64,000 nt of DNA from Planctomycetota bacterium (lineage in GTDB: Bacteria > Planctomycetota > UBA8108 > JACQVS01). Below the pieces are notes generated by a model. It was not told the origin of the DNA. It was given only the letters and a program-made list of their open reading frames with translations, and did not search any database. Position 1 is the stretch's first letter. Each line of letters begins with the position of its first letter. Below, piece after piece: positions 16,228 to 24,860 of this stretch. The stretch is from contig JANQLS010000031.1 in assembly GCA_028280485.1 (NCBI GenBank), forward strand, positions 1 to 64,000. Direction: 5' to 3'. The translations under genes were made by a program, and so were the position numbers.

Positions 16228-16983
16228 TTGAATCAAGACGATAAGCATCTCAGTCAAATTTCCACCTTGTGGTCGGTTGTACGAAAGGCTCACGGAGATC
16301 TCACTCTCGATGCCCGATCCGCCCAGGAAGAATTATTGATGAAATATGGCGGAGCCATTCGGCGCTACTTGTTAGCTTGTTTAAAGAACGAAGATGCCGC
16401 TGATGATGTTTATCAAGAATTCTCTCTCAAGTTTATTCGCGGTGATTTTAAAGGAGCAGATCCCGATAAAGGGCGTTTTCGATCCTTCGTTAAAACTTGC
16501 CTGTTTAGAATGATCGTCGATCACCAGCGCGGGGATAAAAAGCGAAAAAAAATGGGGGCCATCCCCGAGGGTCACGAACTAGAAGATTTAAATCCTGATG
16601 ATCAGGATGCCACTTTCGTTCAAAGCTGGAGAGAAGAGCTTCTCGCTCGGAGTTGGGATGCACTCAAAACATATGAAGAAGAATCCCAACGACCTTACCA
16701 CACCGTCTTGAGGTACCGCGCCGATCATCCTCAAGCAAGATCTCAAGAGATGGCTGAAGGATTAAGTCAAATCCTCGACCGAGAAGCTAACGCTGCTTGG
16801 GTCCGACAAACATTAAAGCGAGCACGGGATGAATTTGCTCGTATGCTCTTAGAGGAAGTCGGGCATTCACTTGCAGCCACCTCTTTACAAGCCGTTGAAG
16901 ATGAGCTCAGTTCTCTCAATTTATTAGAGTACTGTAAGCCTGCCTTAGAACGCCTCCAGGGAGATGAACCTCATGGTTCCTGA
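16228..16983 (+). CDS. ECF-type RNA polymerase sigma factor
   Basis: A 251-residue sigma-70-family protein with a TTG start preceded by GGGGGTGA. Region 2 is clear: ELLMKYGGAIRRYLLACLKN, DDVYQEFSLKFIRGDF and the DNA-melting part GRFRSFVKTCLFRMIVDHQR. Region 4 is near residues 175-215 (LDREANAAWVRQTLKRARDEF). It is longer than classic 180-residue ECF factors, as is common for planctomycete ECF factors linked to kinases. The downstream kinase gene overlaps its end by 11 bp, so translation is probably coupled and the kinase is the likely regulator in place of an anti-sigma factor. Candidate target promoters lie just upstream at 14003 and 14599. No such promoter precedes the sigma gene itself. 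Confidence 0.88.
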   Translation: MNQDDKHLSQISTLWSVVRKAHGDLTLDARSAQEELLMKYGGAIRRYLLACLKNEDAADDVYQEFSLKFIRGDFKGADPDKGRFRSFVKTCLFRMIVDHQRGDKKRKKMGAIPEGHELEDLNPDDQDATFVQSWREELLARSWDALKTYEEESQRPYHTVLRYRADHPQARSQEMAEGLSQILDREANAAWVRQTLKRARDEFARMLLEEVGHSLAATSLQAVEDELSSLNLLEYCKPALERLQGDEPHGS

Positions 16984-18967
16984 TTCTGACTCTGGGACTG
17001 AATCTGTTCCCCCTGAAGATTCCTCGCATTCTGATGACAAAACTGAACAGGTAGCACCGGAAGATTCTCTCGACGTATCATCTACCGGCTTTGCTCCGTC
17101 GTTTCATGCCGTCCAAAAAGATGCTCCTCCCATACCGAAACCTCAAGGAAGGAAAGCTGGAATTGTTTTTCCGAAAGTCGATGAGGTTATCGATGACTTC
17201 AAGATTCTTCAAGTCTTGGGGGAAGGAGCCTTCGGAGTTGTCTATTTAGCTGAACAACTTTCCCTCGGGAGAAAGGTGGCCTTAAAGATCACCTCCGATC
17301 GAGGTGAAGAAGCCCGAACGATGGCTTCACTCGAACATGAAAACATCGTTCGAGTGTTTTCTGAAAACCGAGATTCGGAGCAAGGATTTCGGCTCATCTG
17401 TATGCAGTACATCCCGGGTCCGACTCTCGCCGAAGTGATCGAGTATTTAAATCGACACGATCCTAAGGAGTGGAACGGGAAACTCTTTATTCAAGCGGTG
17501 GATGAACTCTCGAAGGGATCAACCACTTTAGATCCGGTGGCTCTTCGCGATCGCGAGTACCTTCGGCAAGCTGATTTTCCTACCGTTGTAGCTTGGATTG
17601 GGGCTCGCTTAGCCGAAGCCTTAGAAGTCGCTCATTCGAATCGAGTTCTCCATCGCGATATCAAGCCGGCCAACATTATTCTCAATCAGTATGGTCGACC
17701 GTTGCTGGCCGACTTTAGTTTATCTTTTCAGACTGAAAAAATTGAAGCAGGTTCAGATGTCCTCTTTGGGGGCACGCTCGCTTATATGTCTCCTGAGCAT
17801 CTCGAGGCGTTCAATCCCTCCCATCCCACAGAACCGGATCAAGTTGACGAACGATCCGATCTCTACAGTTTAGCGATTGTTCTCTACGAATTTTTATGTG
17901 GAAAGAGAGCCTTTGAACCTAAACGAACCGGTGCGGATCGAATAGAAGAACTCAACCTGCTCACTGAAGAACGAAAAAAAGGATTACCAGAGTTACCCGC
18001 TCATTTAAACAACCAAGAATTAGAAATCCATCGCAGTCTACTACGCGCTGCCGATGGGGATCCTCGAAAAAGATACTCTACATGCCTAGAATTGGCTCAA
18101 TCATTAGAGGGAGGGATCGTTTTAAGAACGACTCAACAAAAATTTCCCAAAGAGAATTGGTTGATCCGTTTGGGGCAGAAAAAGCCCTATCTGGGATTGT
18201 TCCTCTTAGCTGTGTTCCCTCACTTTTTGGGTAGTGTGGTTAATATTTCTTACAACGCGTCAATGATTACTGAAGATTTAAATGTGGCTCAAAAAAACGC
18301 TTTTTTCAAATTGGTTCTCATCTACAACTCTATTGTTTATCCGATTTGCTTGGGGCTTTTAGTTTGGTTGATTCACCGAATGATGAAACTTAATCAAAGT
18401 TTAAAGCTGACCGATGATTTCGTCGCGATAAGAGGAAGATCAGCTCGGTCCCAGGTTTTATTATTGCCTAAAAGAGCGGCTACGCTTGCGTGTTTGGGGT
18501 GGTTGCCGGGAGCGATCTTTTTCCCGTTAGGAATCGATATTATCGCTGATGGGATCACTTCTAATGATTATTTTCATTTTGGAATCTCGTTTACCATTTC
18601 AGGATTGATCGCCTTGACCTATTCCTTCTTAGGTCTTGCTTGTTTATCGTTGGGATCTTTTTATCCGCGGATGTGGCCGGAACCGGGTGAGTTTCCACAG
18701 AAGGTTGGGGAAGAGTTGATCACTCAAACCGCTTGGTTGAGCTTCTTCAAGATTCTCGCAGGCGTGATTCCTCTGGCTGCGGCCATGATTTTAATTGTGT
18801 TTAGCGATCTCGGAAAGAATCAACAGTCGAGTTCCGATTTACAATTTAGAGTATTAGCGGTGACACTGATTGTACTGAGTGGAATTGGATTTCAATTTGC
18901 CGATCGAATTGTTTCGCGCTTGTCGAATAAGATTCAGATTATGCGGGCAGGGGGGAGTGAGAATTAG
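16973..18967 (+). CDS. Membrane-anchored Ser/Thr protein kinase (PknB-like) coupled to the ECF sigma factor
   Basis: A 664-residue kinase. ATG 16973 is preferred to 16964 because GGGAG lies about 9 bases upstream of it but abuts the other. After an acidic, disordered N-terminus (about 65 residues) the kinase domain shows the glycine loop LGEGAFGVVYLAEQ, catalytic Lys in VALKIT, HRDIKPANIIL and SPEHLEAF in the activation segment. The metal-binding DFG appears as DFS (LLADFSLSFQ). The C-terminal 270 residues hold about six hydrophobic segments in three pairs (for example LGLFLLAVFPHFLGSV, LLVWLIHRMM, LAAAMILIVF), so the kinase is membrane-bound with no large extracellular domain. By analogy with ECF-STK pairs it should phosphorylate or otherwise gate the sigma factor. 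Confidence 0.88.
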   Translation: MVPDSDSGTESVPPEDSSHSDDKTEQVAPEDSLDVSSTGFAPSFHAVQKDAPPIPKPQGRKAGIVFPKVDEVIDDFKILQVLGEGAFGVVYLAEQLSLGRKVALKITSDRGEEARTMASLEHENIVRVFSENRDSEQGFRLICMQYIPGPTLAEVIEYLNRHDPKEWNGKLFIQAVDELSKGSTTLDPVALRDREYLRQADFPTVVAWIGARLAEALEVAHSNRVLHRDIKPANIILNQYGRPLLADFSLSFQTEKIEAGSDVLFGGTLAYMSPEHLEAFNPSHPTEPDQVDERSDLYSLAIVLYEFLCGKRAFEPKRTGADRIEELNLLTEERKKGLPELPAHLNNQELEIHRSLLRAADGDPRKRYSTCLELAQSLEGGIVLRTTQQKFPKENWLIRLGQKKPYLGLFLLAVFPHFLGSVVNISYNASMITEDLNVAQKNAFFKLVLIYNSIVYPICLGLLVWLIHRMMKLNQSLKLTDDFVAIRGRSARSQVLLLPKRAATLACLGWLPGAIFFPLGIDIIADGITSNDYFHFGISFTISGLIALTYSFLGLACLSLGSFYPRMWPEPGEFPQKVGEELITQTAWLSFFKILAGVIPLAAAMILIVFSDLGKNQQSSSDLQFRVLAVTLIVLSGIGFQFADRIVSRLSNKIQIMRAGGSEN

Positions 18968-18981
18968 GCCTTACAGCCCCT

Positions 18982-19085
18982 GTAGCGCCTGGGCTTGTCC
19001 CAGGCTTTCGCCTTATAGTTATCAATAATTAAAAAGAAGGTTCAATCGCTGTTTGAAAAGAGCCACCCGCAAGGGGTGGCGCTAC
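18982..19085. repeat. Inverted pair of GTAG stem-loops (REP pair, 5-nt loop type)
   Basis: Plus copy 18982-19005: GTAGC, stem GCCTGGG / CCCAGGC, loop CTTGT. Minus copy 19062-19085: stem GCCACCC / GGGTGGC, loop GCAAG, then GCTAC. The stems are unrelated in sequence but both pair perfectly and both carry GTAG at the foot. Located 15 bp after the kinase gene. Confidence 0.75.
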
Positions 19086-19141
19086 AGGATCGTAATTCCA
19101 TTAAAACTCAACAACCAGACACCAGTTATATTCTAACTTTA

Positions 19142-19263
19142 GGGAGTGAGTGAGCGTAGCGAACATTCACGAAGGAGTCGCCGATAGCGACGACCATTTA
19201 AAACTGAGGGAGTGAGTGAGCGTAGCGAACATTCACGAAGGAGTTGCCGATAGCGACGACCAT
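19142..19263. repeat. Two 56-bp direct repeats, 66-bp period
   Basis: Copies 19142-19197 and 19208-19263 (GGGAGTGAGTGAGCGTAGCG... to ...GACGACCAT) differ at one base. That base lies in a small hairpin GTCGC-CGATA-GCGAC and becomes GTTGC, keeping a G-U pair. They end 2 bp before the stop of the CotH gene. Confidence 0.8.
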
Positions 19264-19265
19264 CG

Positions 19266-22200
19266 TTACTGTCGAAGCCCCTCCACACATCCCATCGTAT
19301 CCACTCCGGCATCGATGCCGACATCGGGATACGGCGTTTCTGGAGCGGGGCCGCCCAGGAAGAGGTGCACTAAGATTTTGATCGCATCGTCGGTCTCTAT
19401 ATCTTCATCGTTATCCACATCCGCCGCGTCTAAACAAGTGATCGTTTGCCCTCGGAATTGATAGAGTAAGGATGTGATCGCATCTCCAATCTCGACGACT
19501 CCATTGAGATTGACGTCACCGCGGACGAACCGCTCTAATGTTGGAAGTAAGGTCAAAGGCTCAGAATTTGAAATTTTGCCATCGGTGTTTTGGATTTGAA
19601 TGAGTTTCTCTCCGGCATCGCCAAAGGGAATGCTAAATTGCATTCGACTCGAACTGATGCGCTCGGCTCCTTCAACGACTTCGCCATCTAATAAGACTTC
19701 GGCTCCCAGTAGAAATCCAGTTCCCACGATTTCAACGAGAGTTTCAGGTTCTCCCTGGTCGGGGGTGAGAACGCTGATCGTCGGTGCAGGGAAATTGAAA
19801 GTCGTCGTCACCTTGATTTGATCGGTATCTAAAAGCGATCCGTTAAAGTCATTCGCTAATAGCAGAAGATCGTTTTCACCCGGTGAAAGTTCGATGGTGG
19901 TCTCCCAAGAGGTTGTTGAATCCCAATCAAAATCAGGAAGAGGGTAACCGGCGAATACCAATTCCTTTACATCTACGGGAGCTCTTCCCTCGAGGGTGAC
20001 GATTGGGGTCGACACTTCAAAATCTTGCCCGTTGTTGGTGGTGATCTCGATAGGAACATTCGCTGGTTTCTGACCGTTTACAAATGACCTTCGAGATAAC
20101 ATCCAGTTGAGCCCCGCTTGGAAGGCGGATTCCTCTCTGGCGAGTAGTCCGTAATGTTGAGTCCAGCGAGAGATGTTTCCCGTCACAAAAGTTTTCTCGA
20201 CGAGATCCGCCATGTGACCGTGAAACATACGTTGGTACTTCGGCGATTGAAAAATCTTGGCTAAAGTGATCGAGCCCCAAAGAGAGGAATTCGTTCCGCG
20301 AGAAAAGGCAAAGTCATTGTCCCAGTAGAACCACAAAAACTTACCGTCTTCCGGTCGTTGATAGATCAAGGCGTTGTGGTGGTTGCCGGCGTACCAGTAA
20401 GTATCATTGATCCCCGTTAATGAATGTAAGACGTACATTCTGACGACTTGCTCGGTATCGATCCAATCTTCGGCATCTCGAATCACCGTGGAAGTGGAGC
20501 CACCCAAGAATTTCCCGAGTTCGATGAGATTTTGATAATTGTCGCGATCGAGATTGTTCTCTTTCAAAAAGTTCCAACGATAAGCTTCTTTATCGTCACC
20601 TAAGTTTCGTAAGTCGGTTCCGATGACCCCGTCAGGCTGAGGTCGCTTTAATCCTTCAGGGCTTCCGTTATTCGTGGTGGTGGGATAGTAGATGAGTTCA
20701 ATCTTGAACATGTCTCCATCGCTTCCGTTTTTAAACTGAGAATCGAGGAAGACTTTGGTGTATTTACCCATCATCAGTAAACACTCGCCATCTTGAGCAC
20801 TTCGAGGCGCGATGACGTAAGAAAGGTCATCGTACATGCCGGGGATACCTCCGGCGATGTTACCGATGTGTTTCACGATCATTTCATCTTGCCCGGTCGG
20901 GCCACGACCCAATCCCCATCCTCCGGAGCGATCCATCGACACTGTTCGGTGGACTCCACGGAACAATTGCATTTGATCGAATTGAACACTGAAACTTACT
21001 CGATGCCCACCGGGGCGACCGCGTTCACTTCCCTTGAGACGAACTCCAACATTGTAGAAAATTTCAGACTCGCGATAGATGACCGTTCCCCTCAGTCGTT
21101 CGTTACTCATCACATTGGTATCGGTGTGAAGGTAGGTAGTATCAGAGGGAGTCATCAGGATGCGAATGTGATGGAGAGCATTCGAACGTGCTCGGTTATC
21201 TTCTACTCGAATGAGAGCTCTGGATTCTGGCCCTTCTTTAGGGAAGTGAGTCGTTTCTCCTAAATCATCTTCAGCTTCGATATAGAAGTGAACCAGTGTT
21301 CCTCCGCTTTGACCGGGAATCGTTCCACGATAAAAACCATCCGCGTCTAAGCTCATCGATCGCGAGGACCACGCCCCACCTGTGTTGTAACGAATTCTGG
21401 CGGCAGCCACGCCGTCGGGATCTTCGATTTGTGCTTCGATCGCAATAGACTCTCCTGACCTCGGAACAGCGGGGGAGTGAATCATGTTGTCGTAAGTGGG
21501 TCCTAAATTACCCGTAAGGACGGAGTTTTCAGCCCCGGGAGTGCCTTCGCTTTCTGGGCCATCGATTCGAATCGTTTTGGCGACCTTGTGAAAGTAAAGC
21601 CGAGTGTGAAATTGATTGGATCCCGCTAACCAACGAGCCCGAAATCGAATTTCGTATTCTGTGCCGATGTTTACAGCTTCACCATTAGCTAAAGTCGTTT
21701 CTAAGTGGTTGTGCATGTGTTCCGTCGGGCCAGTGGCAACCAAGTGTAAAACTTTGTTGCCGGCATCATCGGGATCATCGATGACTCGACTGTGGCGATG
21801 GTTTCCTAAGAGACGCCACTTATCGGCTCCCGTTTCGAAATCGCCGTTTTGTAAAAACTGAACCGCAGCTCCATCGGGGTTTTCGACCACGGAGAGATCG
21901 TCGACCAGAATTTCACCGGCATCCAATAAGCCAATGATGAATTCTCGCCACTGGCTGGGGGCTGGGCGATTCACTGCTCGTTGGCGATAAGAATAAGTTT
22001 TCCAAGTGGATTGTTGAGTTTCATCGCTTGGAGCCCAAGCTTCAGGCTTCGAGTTGTCGGCGTCGGGATCTAAGAGTTCTAAACTAGATCCACCGCCATC
22101 GGCGTAACTCGCCCAGCGACCACCGTCATAGTACTCTACGCGATCGGCGAGGTTGCCATTCGCATCTTCGAGCTCTAATTCATCGCTTGAATTGGATAAG

Positions 22201-24698
22201 TTACCTCCGAATGTACTCAGGATATTGAGCCCGGGGTATTTGAGTTGAAGGAACTCTTTATCCTCAGCGATCACTAAATACTCACCCGCATCGATCGTAG
22301 TGCCATCCGGGAAATCAAAGTTGATTCCGTCATCGAATTTCCAACCGGTTAAATCGACCGTCTCATTACCGCGATTGAAGAGTTCGATCCAGCCACTGGG
22401 TGATTCTCCGAAGGGGCGCCCGGGATCGGTTAGAATTCGACTCGATAACTCGGCGCCGAAGACTACGTCACTTGAATTCGCACTCCCCTGGTGAACTTCA
22501 ACCGCGAACCAGTTTGTTCCGACTTGAAGGTGTTCGGTGGGAAGAGCAATGAGTTCAGAGGAAGTCGCATTCCCGACTCCAGGACTTGCGAAAGTCGAAG
22601 GAGTGACTCCCGTTAAAGGGAGGTTGAACGATTCGACCGGTTGTCCGTTTAAATAGAAGACAGCGCCGTCATCGATAATGTGGCGAAGAGACAGTTCTGC
22701 ATTCGAGGGTAAGGCGTCGATTTCAAAAGTTGTACGGAAGTAAAAGGTGACGTTCCCTAAGTCGATTTCGGTGGCTTTATTCGCGGGAAGTGAAGAGCCT
22801 TCGTTGTAGAAAAGTGCGGGGCGAGTGATCCAGGATTCACCGGCATTATTTCCGGTTCTCCAACTTGTTCCCTCGATTCCATCATTGGGAGAAGTGAATT
22901 CCCAATTTCCTTCCATCTCGATGAGAATGTCTTCTTCGTAAGTCGGAGGAGTGGCTGCAATCGGGAAGGGGTGGTAGTGAATTTCGTTGATAATCACATC
23001 GGTTTGGAAGCTAAACGTATTATCCGCTCCCGGAGTGGGTTGATTGGGAAATTGCCATCTTCCTTCGAGGCCTTCCGTTTTTCCTCGGTGATCGTCTCGC
23101 AAGTAAACGGCATCGATCAATTGAGTTTCTGAAGCGTCGAAGAGGAAGATTTTTTCGTTCGCTACAATCCCGGCAGGAAAATCATCTTGGTGAATGACAA
23201 TGTAGTCACCCGGTTGAAGTGGGGGACCGTTAAGGGTGTGACTGGCACCCTGATTGTTGGAGGAGTGTAGTACCAATCCCGCAACTGAAATGGCGGCTTC
23301 ACCCTGATTTTGGAGTTCGATCCACGCGTCGTTACCGGGAACTCCGTAAGCTTCGGTAAATCGAAGATGAATCGATTCAGTGTTAACAATCGATTGGGTG
23401 AAATAATCTTGATTGTTTTGAGTCAGGCTGTGGTGCCTTGAAATTTCGTCTGAAGATAAGGCGCGGTTCCAAATGGCGACTTCATCGATGACGCCTTTAA
23501 AGCCTTGTAAGCGACCCGCCATATTTCCGATATAGGCTGAAGTTGAACCCCCACTTTCAATTTCGCTTCCTCCGGGAAATGTTTTGGAATAAACCATAAC
23601 GCCATCGAAAAAGATTGCTTTTAATCCAGAAGCGCTGTGATAGGTCGCGGCGATGTGGTGGGCCGAGCCATCCGTCAGTTCAGCAAAGCTCGGTCGTCCA
23701 TCTTGCCCGTCGAGGGGCATATCTAATTCACTGTAGATATTTTCAATGTTGAGGCCGAAAGAAAGAACAGGCCCCGAGTAAGCTCCTAAATCAGGATCGC
23801 TTCTTCCGTCATCGTTGCCATCATTTTGTAGAGACAAAACGATACGATGACTTCCATCCTCTTTTCGAAAGATGGAGTCGTTGTCATCGGCATCTCCGGT
23901 CCAATCAGAGATGATCAGTGCTTCAATTGTGATTCCAGTCGTAAATTCAAAGGAATCGGATACGCCCGAGCCGACGTTGACCTGAGCGTTGTGAGTGTTG
24001 TCAAACTCTAAGGCCTTATCTCCAACTAGTCCGTCTACTCGATCGGTGGTGGATCCTTTAGGACCTGAGTTGCCCGCATAAGTATCGATGACCGTACTTC
24101 CCGATCCTTCAAAGTTCCAATAGGAAACGATGCCTTCCGGAGCGGGGGGAGGTCCGCCAGGAACGGTAAAATTGATGCGGCCGGGGGTTCCGTTGACTTC
24201 TTTACTGAACGACCAGTTTTCATTGTTCCCACTCCCAGCATCCGGATGGATTTTACTGAGAGTTACTCCTGATCCGTCAGGTGCAACCGGCCATCCACCC
24301 GAATCGCGATAACGTACGCGGTCCATGCGACGGTTGCTGTTATTGAAAATTCTTAAGGTTTCTCCTCCGTTGTCTAGGCGACCCAAGAAGGGGCCCATCG
24401 CATTTGAAAAACCGGTAGCTTGAGAAAGAGCGGTGGGATTGATGGCGACAACAATATAGCCCTTCCCAGGAACGATCGTTCCTTGGGGAAAGGTAAATTC
24501 AATTCCACCATCGATGCGCCAATTGGAGATGTCGAGATCGACGGCCATCTGGTTATGAAGCTCTACCCATTCCATCTGTGCTTCTTGAGTTTGAGGATGG
24601 TACTGGATCTCATTGAACACGAGAGTGCTATCTGCTTGAGCTTGACCGGAAGCAAGGAAGAGCACAGTGAGGAGAGCTAAATAACTAAAACGCATCAT
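19266..24698 (-). CDS. CotH kinase-like giant secreted protein with lamin-tail, LamG, IPT and dockerin-like domains
   Basis: An 1,810-residue secreted protein with signal peptide at residues 1-22. Order seen: lamin-tail domain (VFNEIQYHPQTQEAQMEWVE, about 24-175); LamG-type lectin fold (about 188-425, ending in the GVIDEVAIWNRALSSDEI signature); second lamin-tail domain; a beta-sandwich with a DGAVFYLNGQPV motif (about 600-735); third lamin-tail domain (FGESPSGWIELFNRG); a carbohydrate-binding-like module; a CotH domain (about 1200-1560, RLKGSERGRPGGHR and WFYWDNDFAFSR, the conserved Asp pair); IPT/TIG fold; and a dockerin-like pair (FVRGDVNLNGVVEIGDA, DVDNDEDIETDDAI). CotH proteins are atypical protein kinases in spores; the role of secreted planctomycete versions is unknown. 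Inferred: extracellular, Ca-stabilised polymer-binding protein. Confidence 0.85.
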   Translation of the reverse strand: MMRFSYLALLTVLFLASGQAQADSTLVFNEIQYHPQTQEAQMEWVELHNQMAVDLDISNWRIDGGIEFTFPQGTIVPGKGYIVVAINPTALSQATGFSNAMGPFLGRLDNGGETLRIFNNSNRRMDRVRYRDSGGWPVAPDGSGVTLSKIHPDAGSGNNENWSFSKEVNGTPGRINFTVPGGPPPAPEGIVSYWNFEGSGSTVIDTYAGNSGPKGSTTDRVDGLVGDKALEFDNTHNAQVNVGSGVSDSFEFTTGITIEALIISDWTGDADDNDSIFRKEDGSHRIVLSLQNDGNDDGRSDPDLGAYSGPVLSFGLNIENIYSELDMPLDGQDGRPSFAELTDGSAHHIAATYHSASGLKAIFFDGVMVYSKTFPGGSEIESGGSTSAYIGNMAGRLQGFKGVIDEVAIWNRALSSDEISRHHSLTQNNQDYFTQSIVNTESIHLRFTEAYGVPGNDAWIELQNQGEAAISVAGLVLHSSNNQGASHTLNGPPLQPGDYIVIHQDDFPAGIVANEKIFLFDASETQLIDAVYLRDDHRGKTEGLEGRWQFPNQPTPGADNTFSFQTDVIINEIHYHPFPIAATPPTYEEDILIEMEGNWEFTSPNDGIEGTSWRTGNNAGESWITRPALFYNEGSSLPANKATEIDLGNVTFYFRTTFEIDALPSNAELSLRHIIDDGAVFYLNGQPVESFNLPLTGVTPSTFASPGVGNATSSELIALPTEHLQVGTNWFAVEVHQGSANSSDVVFGAELSSRILTDPGRPFGESPSGWIELFNRGNETVDLTGWKFDDGINFDFPDGTTIDAGEYLVIAEDKEFLQLKYPGLNILSTFGGNLSNSSDELELEDANGNLADRVEYYDGGRWASYADGGGSSLELLDPDADNSKPEAWAPSDETQQSTWKTYSYRQRAVNRPAPSQWREFIIGLLDAGEILVDDLSVVENPDGAAVQFLQNGDFETGADKWRLLGNHRHSRVIDDPDDAGNKVLHLVATGPTEHMHNHLETTLANGEAVNIGTEYEIRFRARWLAGSNQFHTRLYFHKVAKTIRIDGPESEGTPGAENSVLTGNLGPTYDNMIHSPAVPRSGESIAIEAQIEDPDGVAAARIRYNTGGAWSSRSMSLDADGFYRGTIPGQSGGTLVHFYIEAEDDLGETTHFPKEGPESRALIRVEDNRARSNALHHIRILMTPSDTTYLHTDTNVMSNERLRGTVIYRESEIFYNVGVRLKGSERGRPGGHRVSFSVQFDQMQLFRGVHRTVSMDRSGGWGLGRGPTGQDEMIVKHIGNIAGGIPGMYDDLSYVIAPRSAQDGECLLMMGKYTKVFLDSQFKNGSDGDMFKIELIYYPTTTNNGSPEGLKRPQPDGVIGTDLRNLGDDKEAYRWNFLKENNLDRDNYQNLIELGKFLGGSTSTVIRDAEDWIDTEQVVRMYVLHSLTGINDTYWYAGNHHNALIYQRPEDGKFLWFYWDNDFAFSRGTNSSLWGSITLAKIFQSPKYQRMFHGHMADLVEKTFVTGNISRWTQHYGLLAREESAFQAGLNWMLSRRSFVNGQKPANVPIEITTNNGQDFEVSTPIVTLEGRAPVDVKELVFAGYPLPDFDWDSTTSWETTIELSPGENDLLLLANDFNGSLLDTDQIKVTTTFNFPAPTISVLTPDQGEPETLVEIVGTGFLLGAEVLLDGEVVEGAERISSSRMQFSIPFGDAGEKLIQIQNTDGKISNSEPLTLLPTLERFVRGDVNLNGVVEIGDAITSLLYQFRGQTITCLDAADVDNDEDIETDDAIKILVHLFLGGPAPETPYPDVGIDAGVDTMGCVEGLRQ

Positions 24699-24724
24699 GA
24701 AACGCAGACCCTGTAGAGTAAGAA

Positions 24725-24852
24725 TCGGCTCGTAGCCCAGGAGACCTTCCCGGAGCTACGAGCCGAAACCAGCGTAGCCGAATTCGTAAGAATTTGGCCT
24801 TCATAACCAATTACTGAATGAGGAGAAGCCAAACTTTTACAAGTTCGGCTAC
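24725..24852. repeat. 12-bp inverted repeat followed by an inverted pair of GTAG stem-loops
   Basis: TCGGCTCGTAGC (24725-24736) and GCTACGAGCCGA (24755-24766) pair perfectly. A REP pair follows. Plus copy 24774-24798: GTAG, stem CCGAATTC / GAATTTGG, loop GTAA. Minus copy 24828-24852: stem CCAAACTT / AAGTTCGG, loop TTAC, then CTAC. It lies between two minus-strand giant genes, just after the end of the PKD gene. The same pair recurs at 31860-31935. Confidence 0.8.
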
Positions 24853-24860
24853 GGAGTCCT

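Noticed and set aside
20793-21263. 156-codon plus-strand open frame
   Set aside because: Antisense to the first CotH giant and without signal, motif or start context.
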